Assembly (NCBI GenBank): GCA_020633435.1
Contig: JACKDP010000003.1
Span: 682,001-746,000, forward strand
Origin: Myxococcales bacterium
Lineage (GTDB): Bacteria; Myxococcota_A; Bradymonadia; UBA7976; UBA1532
Direction of reading: 5' to 3'
Length of the DNA: 64,000 nt
In this document: piece after piece, positions 8,699 through 17,115 of the stretch
How the letters are laid out: each line of letters starts with the position of its first letter
Position numbering within the stretch: position 1 is the stretch's first letter
Notes under the pieces: generated by a model
Databases searched by the model: none
Told to the model about the DNA's origin: nothing
Seen by the model: only the letters and a program-made list of their open reading frames with translations
Position numbers and translations under genes: made by a program

Positions 8699-10834
8699 TC
8701 AGGGGGTTGGCGGCACGACGTCCACCGCGGTGGTGGCGACGGCCAGGTCCACGACGTCGAGGTACCGGTCGATGAGCGCCTCGTCGAGCAGGGCGGGCTC
8801 GCGGGCGGCGAGGGCCCGCAGCAGGCGGGGCGGGAAGAACCGGAACCGCGCCCGCGCCGCCACCCGCAGCGGGCCGCGGACGCCCTCGGGCACGCGCAGC
8901 CGGTAGCGCGCCAGGCGCGGCTCGAACGGGCGCAGCGCGTTGCCGTTGAAGAAGCGGTTGGCCACGAGCGGGTGGGCGACGGTCGGCGGCGTCCCGGGCG
9001 GCCCGGCGGAGAGGTACTGGTGGCGCTCGAAGAGGGCGCGCTCCGTGGCGAAGAGGCTGCGCCGCTGGCGCGGATCCTGGGCGAGCACCGGCGGGTCGTC
9101 CGCCCGCGGCGTCACCGGGGTGGCCGTCGGCGTCAGGTACCGCGTCGCCCGCGGATCGGGCATCGGCCGGCCCTCGGCGTCGACCGCGACGTGCTGCAGC
9201 TCGTTGGTGAAGAGGGCGAGCCCCTGATCCACGCCCAGCGGCCGCAGATCGGCGTCGGGGCCCGGCAGCACGCAGCGCTCGGTCAGCGTGGCCGGATCCA
9301 GCTCCACCAGGGTGTGGCGCAGGTCGTCGTCCGCCACCCGCCCGTCGCCGTCGGCGTCCAGCAGGTAGCCCGACCGGTAGACGACGCAGCGGCCGCGCGC
9401 CCGATCGCAGCGCCCGCTGCGCTCCGCCCGCTGGCGCTCGTCGCGGGTCCGGCCATCCGCCACCAGCGTGGGATCCAGGGCGCCGTCCGGGCCGTGCACG
9501 AGGCAGCGCGCCACGGGCTCGTCCACGAAGCGGCGCGGCTCCAGCAGGTCGGCGCAGGCGTCGTCATCGGCGCAGGCCCGGCCCTCGTCCAGCACCGTCA
9601 GCTCGATCCACACCTCCCGCTCCTGGCTGAAGCCCGCGGGCACGCCATGGCCGGCGCCGACGTTCTCGATCCAGGCGTCGACCGTCAGCGTCTCCCCGGC
9701 CGCCACCGCGGCGTCCGTGTCGGCCACGTCGAGCGTCACCGCGGCGCGCAGCAGGCCCAGGCGGTGGTCGGTGGGATCGACGGCGGCCTCGGCCCGGGCC
9801 CGCCGCTCGGCCAGCACCGGATCCGTGGGCGCGTCGGGGCCGAACAGGGCGGGGGGCAGGCTCAGCGCCTCGGGCCACTCGGCCACCGGGAACGGCAGCA
9901 GCGGCCGGGAGGCGGCGGCCAGGTGGTGCGTCGACAGCCGCCGCCGGGGCGGATCCCCCGTCGTCGCGGCGACGCCCGCGGGGTAGAGCTTGTGGGCCTT
10001 GCGGGTCAGGCTGGCCGGGTCGACGCCGCGGAAGTCCTCGGAAAGAGACACGAAATCCCGAAGACCCCGCGCCGGGTACAGGCTCATGTGGCAGTCCTGG
10101 CAGGTGACGACCTCGCCCTGGGCCTCGGCCCCGTCGTGCACGCCGGCGATGCCGGGCTGGCCGCGCAGGGGGTTCCACGGGTGGTCGGCGTCGGCCCACG
10201 GGCTCGCCTTCCACTCCGAGAACAGGTCCTCCAGGCGGGCGTCGGGGGTGCCCGCGACGGCGTCGGCGTGGGGCGGGCGGACGTCGTGGCAGGCGCCGCA
10301 GAAGGCCGGATCGGTGATGTGGTCCGCCCCCGCCGACGTGTGGAAGGCGTTGGGCACCGGGTCGGCGAAGGGGCCCTGCTTCTCGACGCCGGGGGTGGCG
10401 GTGAGCGCGGCGTTGGCCTCGCCCGTGATGGCCGTCACGCGGTGGCAGAAGTCGCAGGTGATGCCGCCCTGGTCGGCGGCCGGCAGCAGCTCGCGGAACG
10501 GGCGGCGGCCGTCGCTGCCCAGGCCCTGCCGCGCCAGCACGGGGGCGTGGCAGCCGGAGCAGAAGCCATCGGCGGCGCCCGGTGATCCCAGGACGAAGGG
10601 ATCGCCGGCGGTGGCGGCCAGGGCCAGATCGAGGGCGCTCACGACCGGCGAGAAGGCCGAGTAGGCCATGGGCGAGCCGGCGAAGGCGGCGGCCTGGGCC
10701 GGGTGGCACGGGGCGCAGGCCCCATCGGGCAGCAGGACGCGGTGCTCCGCGGGATCGGGCGTCGCCGCGGGATCCGCGGGGGCGCAGCCTGCCAGCAGGA
10801 GCCCCAACCACCAGCCTCGTCCGCGCGGCGCCAT
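8699..10834 (-). CDS. Multihaem c-type cytochrome lipoprotein
   Basis: 711-residue exported protein. The signal peptide (GRGWWLGLLLAGC) ends in a lipobox. Five CxxCH haem c sites are visible in the first half: CAPCH, CSGCH, CDFCH, CGACH and CQDCH, with extra His residues that could be distal ligands. The C-terminal half has no haem motif; it includes an acidic DADGDGRVADDDLRHT calcium-type loop and beta-rich segments. This resembles cytochrome c554/c3-like modules fused to a long beta domain. It diverges from the Asp-rich repeat lipoprotein. Role in periplasmic or surface electron transfer is inferred; the partner reductase is not in the window. Confidence 0.85.
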   Translation of the reverse strand: MAPRGRGWWLGLLLAGCAPADPAATPDPAEHRVLLPDGACAPCHPAQAAAFAGSPMAYSAFSPVVSALDLALAATAGDPFVLGSPGAADGFCSGCHAPVLARQGLGSDGRRPFRELLPAADQGGITCDFCHRVTAITGEANAALTATPGVEKQGPFADPVPNAFHTSAGADHITDPAFCGACHDVRPPHADAVAGTPDARLEDLFSEWKASPWADADHPWNPLRGQPGIAGVHDGAEAQGEVVTCQDCHMSLYPARGLRDFVSLSEDFRGVDPASLTRKAHKLYPAGVAATTGDPPRRRLSTHHLAAASRPLLPFPVAEWPEALSLPPALFGPDAPTDPVLAERRARAEAAVDPTDHRLGLLRAAVTLDVADTDAAVAAGETLTVDAWIENVGAGHGVPAGFSQEREVWIELTVLDEGRACADDDACADLLEPRRFVDEPVARCLVHGPDGALDPTLVADGRTRDERQRAERSGRCDRARGRCVVYRSGYLLDADGDGRVADDDLRHTLVELDPATLTERCVLPGPDADLRPLGVDQGLALFTNELQHVAVDAEGRPMPDPRATRYLTPTATPVTPRADDPPVLAQDPRQRRSLFATERALFERHQYLSAGPPGTPPTVAHPLVANRFFNGNALRPFEPRLARYRLRVPEGVRGPLRVAARARFRFFPPRLLRALAAREPALLDEALIDRYLDVVDLAVATTAVDVVPPTP

Positions 10835-10932
10835 GGCGCAGGGTACACCGGCCGGCGGGGTGCCGTGCACGGGGGCTTGCGACGTTCCCACCCACCGCGC
10901 CACCCTGCAGGCACCGACGGGGGAGTCTGGAC

Positions 10933-13197
10933 ATGACACGATGGGTGCTGGCGCTGGCCTTGCTGGCCGTGGGCTGTGATGACGGGGGCGGCTCGGCGAG
11001 CCCGGAGCCGGACGCGGAGACCCGCCCGGACATGATGCGCCGGGTGATCGTCGACATGGCCGCGCCGGACGCCGCGCCGATGGACGACGCGGCCCTCGCG
11101 GACGCGGGCCCGGCGGACGAGGGCGTCGCGGTGGATCGGGGGCCCGTCTCGGCGTGCAGCGACGGCCTCGACAACGACCGCGACGGCCGCGTCGACTTCC
11201 CCGACGATCCCGGCTGCGTGGACGCGGCCGACGACGACGAGGCCGATCCGGTGCCGCGCCCCCAGTGCGCCGACGGCCTCGACAACGACGAGGACGGCGA
11301 GCGCGACCTGGCCGATCCCGACTGCACCGGCCCCGGCGATCCCAGCGAGAGCGGGATGAACCCCGTCACCGTCTGCCACAACCAGCTCGACGACGATGGC
11401 GACGGCCTTATCGACTTCCCCTTTGATCCCGGGTGCTTCGCGGCCGGCCACAACAGCGAGGCCGATCCGTCGCCGCGGCCGGCGTGCGCGAACGGCGAGG
11501 ACGACGACCAGAACGGCGTGGCCGACTTCCCGGCGGATCCGGGCTGCCAGGGGGCGGGGGACGAGGAGGAGGCGCCGGTGGATCCGGCGCCGGCGTGCGC
11601 GAACGGCGAGGATGACGACGGCAGCGGCGCCACCGACTGGCCCGACGATCTGGGCTGCGACGGCGCGGGCGACGCCAGCGAGGTCAGCCCGTGCGGGCCG
11701 GGTGCCTTCGTCATCGACCTCAACCGCCACCTGGAGGCCAACGCCGCCTACGACGGCGACCTGACGGGCGCGCCCGCCAACCTGGTGGCGTCGTGCGGCG
11801 GCGGGGCGGGCGGCGAGCGCGTCTTCTCCTACGAGGTGCGCGAGCCCCTCGACCGCCTCGTCTTCAACACCCGGCACCCCGAGACGGAGGCCCCCGTCGT
11901 CCTGGCCCTGCGCGACCGGTGCGGTGGGGCGGATGTGCAGTGTGATCGCGGGCTTGCGGATGATCCGGGCGTGGCCATCACGCTGGAGAACCCGCCCCTC
12001 GGGCGCCTCTTCGTCATCGTCGACACCGGCAGCCGGCAGCAGGTGGGCCGGTTCCGCCTGACGGTGGACGCCGTGCGGCCGCCGGCCTGCCGCGACGGGG
12101 CCGACAACGACGGCGACGGCCAGGTCGACCTGGCCGATCCGGGCTGCACCGAGTCGGAGGATCCCGACGAGGCCGATCCCGACGAGCCGCCGGTCTGCGC
12201 CAACGACCTGGATGACGACGGCGATGGGCGGGTGGACTGGCCGGCGGATCCCGACTGCGTGGCGGCCGGTGGCCCCGAGGAGGCCCCGCCCTGCGGGCTG
12301 GACATCCCGTTCGTGCGCGTCGGCCAGGCGGGGGGCGACTTCCCGGTGGGCCCGGTGCAGGGCCCCGGCGCGGCGGCGGCCCGCTGCGAGGCGGCGCTCG
12401 GCGCCGAGACCGTCATCGTCCTCACGCTCTCCGAGCCCTCCGACGTGGACTTCCAGGTCCTCACCCCCGAGGGCGCGCCGGCCCAGGTCACGCTGCACGC
12501 CCGCCAGGCCTGCGAGGATCCGATGAGCGAGATCGGCTGCCGCACCCAGGCCCGCCTGATGGACAACCTGACCCTGCGGGATCTGGATCGGGGCACCTGG
12601 TACCTGTTCGCCGAGCAGGGCCTGGTGGCGCCGCGGGCGCCGCTGGTGGCGCGCGTCGTCGTGCGCAGCAACCTGGGCGAGTGCAACGACGAGCTGGACA
12701 ACGACTTCGACGGCCTCGTGGATCGCGACGATCCGGGCTGCGAGAACGGGCGCGATCCCAGCGAGCGCGACCCCGGCATGCCCACGGAGTGCAGCGACGG
12801 CATCGACAACGACGGCAACGGCCAGATCGACTACCCGGACGACGCCGGCTGCGAGGCGGCGGGGGATCTCTTCGAGACGCCGCCCTGCCAGGGCGAGTTC
12901 TTCGGGGACGTCTGCGTGGTCTTCCTGAGCGCCCAGTGCGTCGGCGGCTCGGCGCGCCAGATCTGCCTGGACAACGGCGGCGGCGAGGTCATCACCTTCG
13001 CGGAGTTCCAGGCCGTCGTGGCGGCGGGCTGGGTCCGGCCCGACGCCAGCTACCACACGATGGCGGTGACGGAGTACGCCCAGTGCGACGGGGGCTTCGG
13101 CAACGTCGGCATCCCCGGCTGGGGCCAGTTCAACCTGTTCCAGTGCGGCGAGAACGTGAACTACTGCAACCGCGCCGTGATGTGCGTCACGCGCTAG
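10933..13197 (+). CDS. Lipoprotein with nine Asp-rich Cys-bounded repeats
   Basis: 754-residue lipoprotein (lipobox LLAVGC). It carries nine copies of a roughly 35-residue unit of the type C-x-D/N-G-x-D-N/D-D-x-D/N-G-x-x-D-x-x-x-D-P-G-C, resembling DxDxDG calcium-binding loops clamped by a disulfide. Five copies are clustered near the N-terminus, two lie in the middle and two near residues 575-640. Between them are two beta-sandwich-like domains, and the last 100 residues contain a distinct Cys-rich domain. The ATG at 10933 follows GGGGGAG. The stop codon lies inside the inverted repeat of the adjacent element. Probably a Ca2+-stabilised surface adhesin or binding protein; the function is unproven. 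Confidence 0.82.
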   Translation: MTRWVLALALLAVGCDDGGGSASPEPDAETRPDMMRRVIVDMAAPDAAPMDDAALADAGPADEGVAVDRGPVSACSDGLDNDRDGRVDFPDDPGCVDAADDDEADPVPRPQCADGLDNDEDGERDLADPDCTGPGDPSESGMNPVTVCHNQLDDDGDGLIDFPFDPGCFAAGHNSEADPSPRPACANGEDDDQNGVADFPADPGCQGAGDEEEAPVDPAPACANGEDDDGSGATDWPDDLGCDGAGDASEVSPCGPGAFVIDLNRHLEANAAYDGDLTGAPANLVASCGGGAGGERVFSYEVREPLDRLVFNTRHPETEAPVVLALRDRCGGADVQCDRGLADDPGVAITLENPPLGRLFVIVDTGSRQQVGRFRLTVDAVRPPACRDGADNDGDGQVDLADPGCTESEDPDEADPDEPPVCANDLDDDGDGRVDWPADPDCVAAGGPEEAPPCGLDIPFVRVGQAGGDFPVGPVQGPGAAAARCEAALGAETVIVLTLSEPSDVDFQVLTPEGAPAQVTLHARQACEDPMSEIGCRTQARLMDNLTLRDLDRGTWYLFAEQGLVAPRAPLVARVVVRSNLGECNDELDNDFDGLVDRDDPGCENGRDPSERDPGMPTECSDGIDNDGNGQIDYPDDAGCEAAGDLFETPPCQGEFFGDVCVVFLSAQCVGGSARQICLDNGGGEVITFAEFQAVVAAGWVRPDASYHTMAVTEYAQCDGGFGNVGIPGWGQFNLFQCGENVNYCNRAVMCVTR

Positions 13198-13364
13198 CAG
13201 GATGTTGAAAAAAGCTCCCGTCGCATCGCCGGCGCGCGCGGGCCATCTGCTGCGTCGTCAGAAGTCCTCGACAATGCTCAGCATTGCCTGCGGTCTTCCT
13301 CCTTGCATCTGGCCCACTCGCACTCGCCGAGTGCTCGGTCCGCTCATTTCAACAGCCTGCTAGC
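13193..13364. mobile_element. 172-bp element with 18-bp terminal inverted repeats (MITE/REP-like)
   Basis: The ends are GCTAGCAGGATGTTGAAA (13193-13210) and, inverted at 13347-13364, GCTAGCAGGCTGTTGAAA, matching at 17 of 18 positions. The interior is itself an imperfect palindrome around a perfect AATGC-TCA-GCATT hairpin, with GGGCCA and TGGCCC as outer arms. There is no coding potential. The element fills the whole gap between two genes: the stop TAG of the upstream gene is inside the left repeat and the stop of the next gene starts at 13365. No target-site duplication is apparent beyond the repeat ends. Confidence 0.75.
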
Positions 13365-14552
13365 TCAGCGGCGCTCGATGGTCACGAAGATGGGCAGGTG
13401 GTCCGAGAAGCCGCGGCTGCCCTCGTCGCCCCACACCAGCGGGTAACCCCTCGCATTGAAAAGGAAACCCTCGTGGAGCACGCCGCCGGAGTCGGGCGCG
13501 TGGCGCCACGAGGCCGCCCCGCCCTCGGCCATGTTCGCCGTCAGCAGGATGTGGTCGAGGCGCGTCCAGTCGCCCCGGAAGTTGTAGGAGCTGTTGGTCG
13601 CGTTGTTGCGGCGGTTGGAGTTGTCGTTGAACAGCTCCACGCCCACGTCCCCCCAGACGTTGTAGAGGTCGCCCGGGCGCTCCAGCGCCGCCTCGTCGAG
13701 CACGGCGCCGAGGGCGGTGCGGATGGGGGGCTCGAACTCGAAGGTGTTGAAGTCGCCGAGGGCGATGACGGGGCGCGTCGGATCCTCGGCGATGAACTGG
13801 TCGATGACCTCGCGGAGCTGCAGGGCGGAGCGCTGGCGGTGCTCGCTGTCGACGCAGGGGAAGCTGTCGAGGCGGGCCTTCCAGTGGTTGATGAACAAGA
13901 CGAGGTCGCTGCCGGGCTGGCCGTCCAGCTCCAGCTCCACCTGGAAGATGGGCCGGGCCTCGGAGCGGGAGCCGTCGAGGGTGACGGGGCCGTCGGCGCC
14001 CTCGCAGGTGTAGGTGCGGTTGATGGGGCGGCCGGCGGCCTGGGTGATGGGCACGCGGCTCAAGACGCCCAGGCGGATGCCGCGGCCGTCGCGGGTGGGC
14101 GAGACGGCGACGAAGCCGTAGTCGGGGCCGCCGCCGCGGCGGATGGCGTCGCGCAGGGCCGTCAGGGCGGCCTCCGTCTCCACCTCCAGCACGGCCACCA
14201 CGTCGGCGTCGAGGGCGGCGAAGACGCGGGCCAGCTCGTCGACGCGGCTGGCGAAGTCGGCGGCGTTCCACTGGGGCCCGGGGGTGTACTCCCCCTCGTC
14301 GGTCTGCGGGTCGTCCGTCAGGTCGAAGAGGTTGTGGACGTTGTAGCTGGCCACCACCAGGCGGTCGGGGGGCGGGCCGGCGTCGGGGCCCGGGGGGCCG
14401 GCGTCGACGGGGAGCAGGCCCTCATCGGGCTCGGGGACGTCGGCGTCGACGACCGGGGTCACGGGCGGAGGCCGCCGGTCGTCGCTCCCCCCACGGGGGT
14501 CGCAGCCGCCGACGGCGAGAGAGGCGAACAGGATCAGGACGAGTATGCGCAT
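13365..14552 (-). CDS. Secreted endonuclease/exonuclease/phosphatase-family lipoprotein
   Basis: 395-residue lipoprotein (lipobox SLAVGGC) with an endonuclease/exonuclease/phosphatase (DNase I-like) domain from about residue 75. The family signature blocks are present in order: ASYNVHNLFD, DVVAVLEVE (metal-binding Glu), INHWKAR, ALGDFN, RLDHIL and FSDHLPIF (catalytic His). A Pro/Asp-rich linker lies between the lipid anchor and the domain. The start at 14552 has no Shine-Dalgarno; a TATAGT element lies seven bases upstream, so it may be translated from a leaderless mRNA. A tRNA-Val gene sits just upstream on the same strand. Substrate could be nucleic acid or a phosphoester. Confidence 0.88.
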   Translation of the reverse strand: MRILVLILFASLAVGGCDPRGGSDDRRPPPVTPVVDADVPEPDEGLLPVDAGPPGPDAGPPPDRLVVASYNVHNLFDLTDDPQTDEGEYTPGPQWNAADFASRVDELARVFAALDADVVAVLEVETEAALTALRDAIRRGGGPDYGFVAVSPTRDGRGIRLGVLSRVPITQAAGRPINRTYTCEGADGPVTLDGSRSEARPIFQVELELDGQPGSDLVLFINHWKARLDSFPCVDSEHRQRSALQLREVIDQFIAEDPTRPVIALGDFNTFEFEPPIRTALGAVLDEAALERPGDLYNVWGDVGVELFNDNSNRRNNATNSSYNFRGDWTRLDHILLTANMAEGGAASWRHAPDSGGVLHEGFLFNARGYPLVWGDEGSRGFSDHLPIFVTIERR

Positions 14553-14559
14553 GGCGCGC

Positions 14560-14565
14560 ACTATA
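14560..14565 (-). promoter_or_regulatory. Candidate -10 element (TATAGT) for a leaderless transcript
   Basis: TATAGT on the minus strand (5 of 6 to TATAAT) ends seven bases before the ATG at 14552, which places transcription initiation at or next to the start codon. A -35 at 17-bp spacing would fall in the 3' end of the tRNA gene (TCGAAT, a poor match). Confidence 0.4.
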
Positions 14566-14569
14566 GCGG

Positions 14570-14642
14570 TGGGCGGGACAGGATTCGAACCTGCGACCGG
14601 CGGCATGTAAGGCCGCTGCTCTACCGGCTGAGCTACCCGCCC
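14570..14642 (-). tRNA. tRNA-Val (anticodon TAC)
   Basis: A 73-nt cloverleaf reads on the minus strand. The acceptor stem GGGCGGG pairs with CCCGCCC and the discriminator is A. The D arm contains GCTCAGCCGGTAGAGC. The anticodon stem GCGGC/GCCGC closes the loop CTTACAT with anticodon TAC. The T arm contains GGTTCGAATCC. The 3' CCA is not encoded (the next bases are CCG). It lies about 17 nt upstream of the EEP-family gene on the same strand. Confidence 0.97.
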
Positions 14643-14818
14643 GGTGAGGTCAGTGCATACCACCATCCGGCGCCGCTGGCCAAGCCGCGGTTGCGAGGCG
14701 TCGGGGTGGCGGGGGGCAGGGGGCCCGACCGGCCGGGCGACCCCGGGCCCGCGGCGCGCCCGCGCCGGAATTTGGCATGTGGGGTCAGGTGCGGTACACC
14801 CCCACGAGGAGGCATGCC

Positions 14819-16021
14819 GTGAACACGTTCCTGCTCATCGCCGGGCTCTTGCAGGCGGCCGGCCCTGGCCAGGGCGAGGTGCACTTCGGCCTCGACGCGG
14901 GCGCCGCCGCCGTCACCGACGTGGCGTTGATGCAGCTCAAGCCCTGGTACGGCAACCGCTTCGGCCAGATCGAGGTGGGCCTCCAGGCGCCCATCCGCTT
15001 CGACATCGCCGGCGGCAGCCTCCGCGAGCGCGACTGGGACGAGCCCTCCGACTTCGGCCGGCTGCTGCGCTTCTTCCGCTACTCCCCGGTCTTCCAGGTG
15101 GGCGAGCTGGCCTCGGCCACCCTCGGCAACGGCACCATCGTCCGGCGCTACCACAACAACATCGACGACGATCACCGGCGCACCGCGGCGCGGCTCATGA
15201 TCGACGCCGATCGCCTGCAGCTCGACGCCTTCGCCGACAACATCTTTGACGACCCCATCTTCGCGGGGCGCGGCGGCCTGGCGGTCAACGAGTTCCGCGT
15301 CGGCTTCACGTTCGCCGCCGACACCGGGGCCCCCATCACCGTCGACGGCACCGCCGACAGCGCCGGCAACCTGCGGGGCAAGACCGACCTGCGGGCCATG
15401 TACGGCATGGACTTCCGCTGGATCGCCTCGGACACCCCCACCTTCAAGGGCACCGTCTACGGCGACTTCAACGCCCTGCAGAACGGCAACCCGGGCGCCC
15501 ATGGCGGCCTGTTGATGGAGTTCCCCAGCGGCGCCGACATGTGGATCACCTTGCGGCTCGAGGGCATGTGGTTCGGCGACAAGTACGACTGGGCCGTCTT
15601 CGACATGGGCTACCTCAAGGATCGCTGGTCCCTGAAGTGGTCGCTCATCGAGGAGTACACCACGAGCTTCGGCGCCCGGGTCGGCTTCGACGTCAACTAC
15701 CGCGACGCGGCCACCTTCGGCCTGGAGTACGCCAACACCTCCAACCTGGAGCGGTCGGACTTCTCGGCGTGGCTGCGCATCCCCCACCGCTCGGTGCGGC
15801 TCTCGGGCCTGTGGCGGCGGCGGTTCGCCGATCCGGACGAGCTGCTGGTCGAGGTGGACGAGGCCATCGCCGCCGGGTCCATCGGCGTGAAGCTGGGGCC
15901 GTTCGGCTGGCTGGACGCCACCATGGCGCGCATGTGGCGGACGAGCCAGCTCAGCACCGGCAACTACGTGTACGAGCCCTTCAACGAGGGCTCGCTCATC
16001 CTGCAGATGCTCTTCCAGTAG
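14819..16021 (+). CDS. Putative outer-membrane beta-barrel protein (DUF1207-like size)
   Basis: 400-residue predicted outer-membrane protein. A short hydrophobic N-terminus (NTFLLIAGLLQAAG) acts as a signal peptide, and most of the rest alternates polar and hydrophobic residues with frequent aromatics and Gly/Asp turns, as in beta-barrels. The final residues (SLILQMLFQ) are hydrophobic and end in an aromatic-rich strand, typical of the C-terminal barrel signal. The GTG at 14819 is preceded by GAGGAGG. No close named family is recognised with certainty. It converges on the HAD phosphatase gene with a hairpin between them. Confidence 0.7.
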   Translation: MNTFLLIAGLLQAAGPGQGEVHFGLDAGAAAVTDVALMQLKPWYGNRFGQIEVGLQAPIRFDIAGGSLRERDWDEPSDFGRLLRFFRYSPVFQVGELASATLGNGTIVRRYHNNIDDDHRRTAARLMIDADRLQLDAFADNIFDDPIFAGRGGLAVNEFRVGFTFAADTGAPITVDGTADSAGNLRGKTDLRAMYGMDFRWIASDTPTFKGTVYGDFNALQNGNPGAHGGLLMEFPSGADMWITLRLEGMWFGDKYDWAVFDMGYLKDRWSLKWSLIEEYTTSFGARVGFDVNYRDAATFGLEYANTSNLERSDFSAWLRIPHRSVRLSGLWRRRFADPDELLVEVDEAIAAGSIGVKLGPFGWLDATMARMWRTSQLSTGNYVYEPFNEGSLILQMLFQ

Positions 16022-16031
16022 GAGAGGGGCG

Positions 16032-16049
16032 GCGCCCCGGTCGGGGCGC
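16032..16049. terminator. Hairpin between convergent genes
   Basis: GCGCCCC-GGTC-GGGGCGC is a perfect 7-bp stem with a 4-nt loop between two convergent genes. No T-tract follows on either side, so it may only be a bidirectional pause or weak terminator. Confidence 0.45.
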
Positions 16050-16066
16050 GGCCAGCGGGCGAGGCC

Positions 16067-17026
16067 TCAGATGGAGAGGCCGGGCTGGACCATCCAGCCG
16101 AGCTCCTCGGCCTTCTCCAGGAGCTCCTCGTCGCCCTTGTCGAGCACGATGGAGAGCCCCTCGCAGTTCTCCAGCATCTCGAAATCATTCATGGAATCGC
16201 CGATGGCCAGCACGGGGCTGCGGCCCACGGTGTCGAGGAAGAGCTCCAGCTTGCCCTCGCCCACCGGCACCGGCTCCTCGGCCTTGTCGGTGAAGACGCC
16301 GCCCTGGGTGGCCAGCTCGATGCCCAGCACCTGCTCCTCGGGGTGGCCGAGGCGGCGGGCCAGGGCGCGCACGATGTTCACGTTGCTGCTGCTGACGATC
16401 CAGGTCTGGAACCCGTAGGTGTTCAGGGCGTGGAGCAGCTCCAGCATCTCCTGGTACACGCGGATGCCCGTGGGGACCGTCATGCCGCCGAAGGGCGGGC
16501 CGTGGGGGATGTCGTCGTGGCCGACCGTGCGGTCGAGCTCGTAGTCGATGACCTCCTCCACCAGCTCGGCCACCGTGCGCTCGTGCAGGCCGCGCAGCAT
16601 GCGGGCGGCGAACAGGTAGGCCGCCTCCAGCCCCTCCGTCTCGCGGATGGACTCGTAGACGTTGAGCATGCCGGCCCGGTAGCGCCGGTAGGCCGCGGTG
16701 TCGTTGACCTCGTGGTCGCTGCGCCCCGCCACCGCCTTGTAGGCGGCGTTGATGGCCTCGCGGCCGAACCGCTCGGGGATGATGTTCCAGAACCCGCGGT
16801 CGGTCTTCAGGCGGCGCCGGGCCACCATGAAGCGCAGCATCGCCTCGCCGATGTCGTTGTGGATCAACGTCTCATCGCAATCCAGCACGGCCAGGGGGGG
16901 CCGGTCCGGGTTGTAGTCGGGGCTGTTGACGCCGTGGGTCTCGAGCAGGTCCACCAGGGCCCGATGGATCTCGGGCAGCCAGGCTCCCTGGGGGAGGATC
17001 CCGGCGTCCTGTGCAGTGTCAGTCAT
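16067..17026 (-). CDS. HAD-family phosphatase (phosphoserine phosphatase-like)
   Basis: 319-residue cytosolic HAD hydrolase. Motif I is VLDCDETLI (nucleophile Asp and the following DET), motif II is the SSS triplet in TWIVSSSNVNIV, the motif III lysine lies in GEGKLELF, and motif IV is GDSMNDFEM. A long helical cap is inserted between motifs I and II. It resembles the SerB/phosphocholine phosphatase-like branch, so the substrate is a small phosphomonoester, probably phosphoserine or a related compound. The ATG at 17026 is used. The next gene upstream is separated by paired hairpins, suggesting independent transcription. Confidence 0.88.
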   Translation of the reverse strand: MTDTAQDAGILPQGAWLPEIHRALVDLLETHGVNSPDYNPDRPPLAVLDCDETLIHNDIGEAMLRFMVARRRLKTDRGFWNIIPERFGREAINAAYKAVAGRSDHEVNDTAAYRRYRAGMLNVYESIRETEGLEAAYLFAARMLRGLHERTVAELVEEVIDYELDRTVGHDDIPHGPPFGGMTVPTGIRVYQEMLELLHALNTYGFQTWIVSSSNVNIVRALARRLGHPEEQVLGIELATQGGVFTDKAEEPVPVGEGKLELFLDTVGRSPVLAIGDSMNDFEMLENCEGLSIVLDKGDEELLEKAEELGWMVQPGLSI

Positions 17027-17047
17027 GGATCACCCGATGCAGTCACG

Positions 17048-17093
17048 GACGCGGCCCGGGGACCGCGTCGGGGGGTGCGGGCCCGCGGCCCGC
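17048..17093 (-). terminator. Two adjacent GC-rich hairpins downstream of the DUF2330 gene
   Basis: GACGCGG and CCGCGTC form a 7-bp stem with an 8-nt loop at 17048-17069, followed by GCGGGC-CCGCG-GCCCGC at 17077-17093. They lie between the stop of the DUF2330 gene and the start of the phosphatase gene on the same strand. There is no T-run, so the terminator call is tentative. Confidence 0.35.
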
Positions 17094-17115
17094 GACGAAC
17101 GACCAGAGAGGAGGA

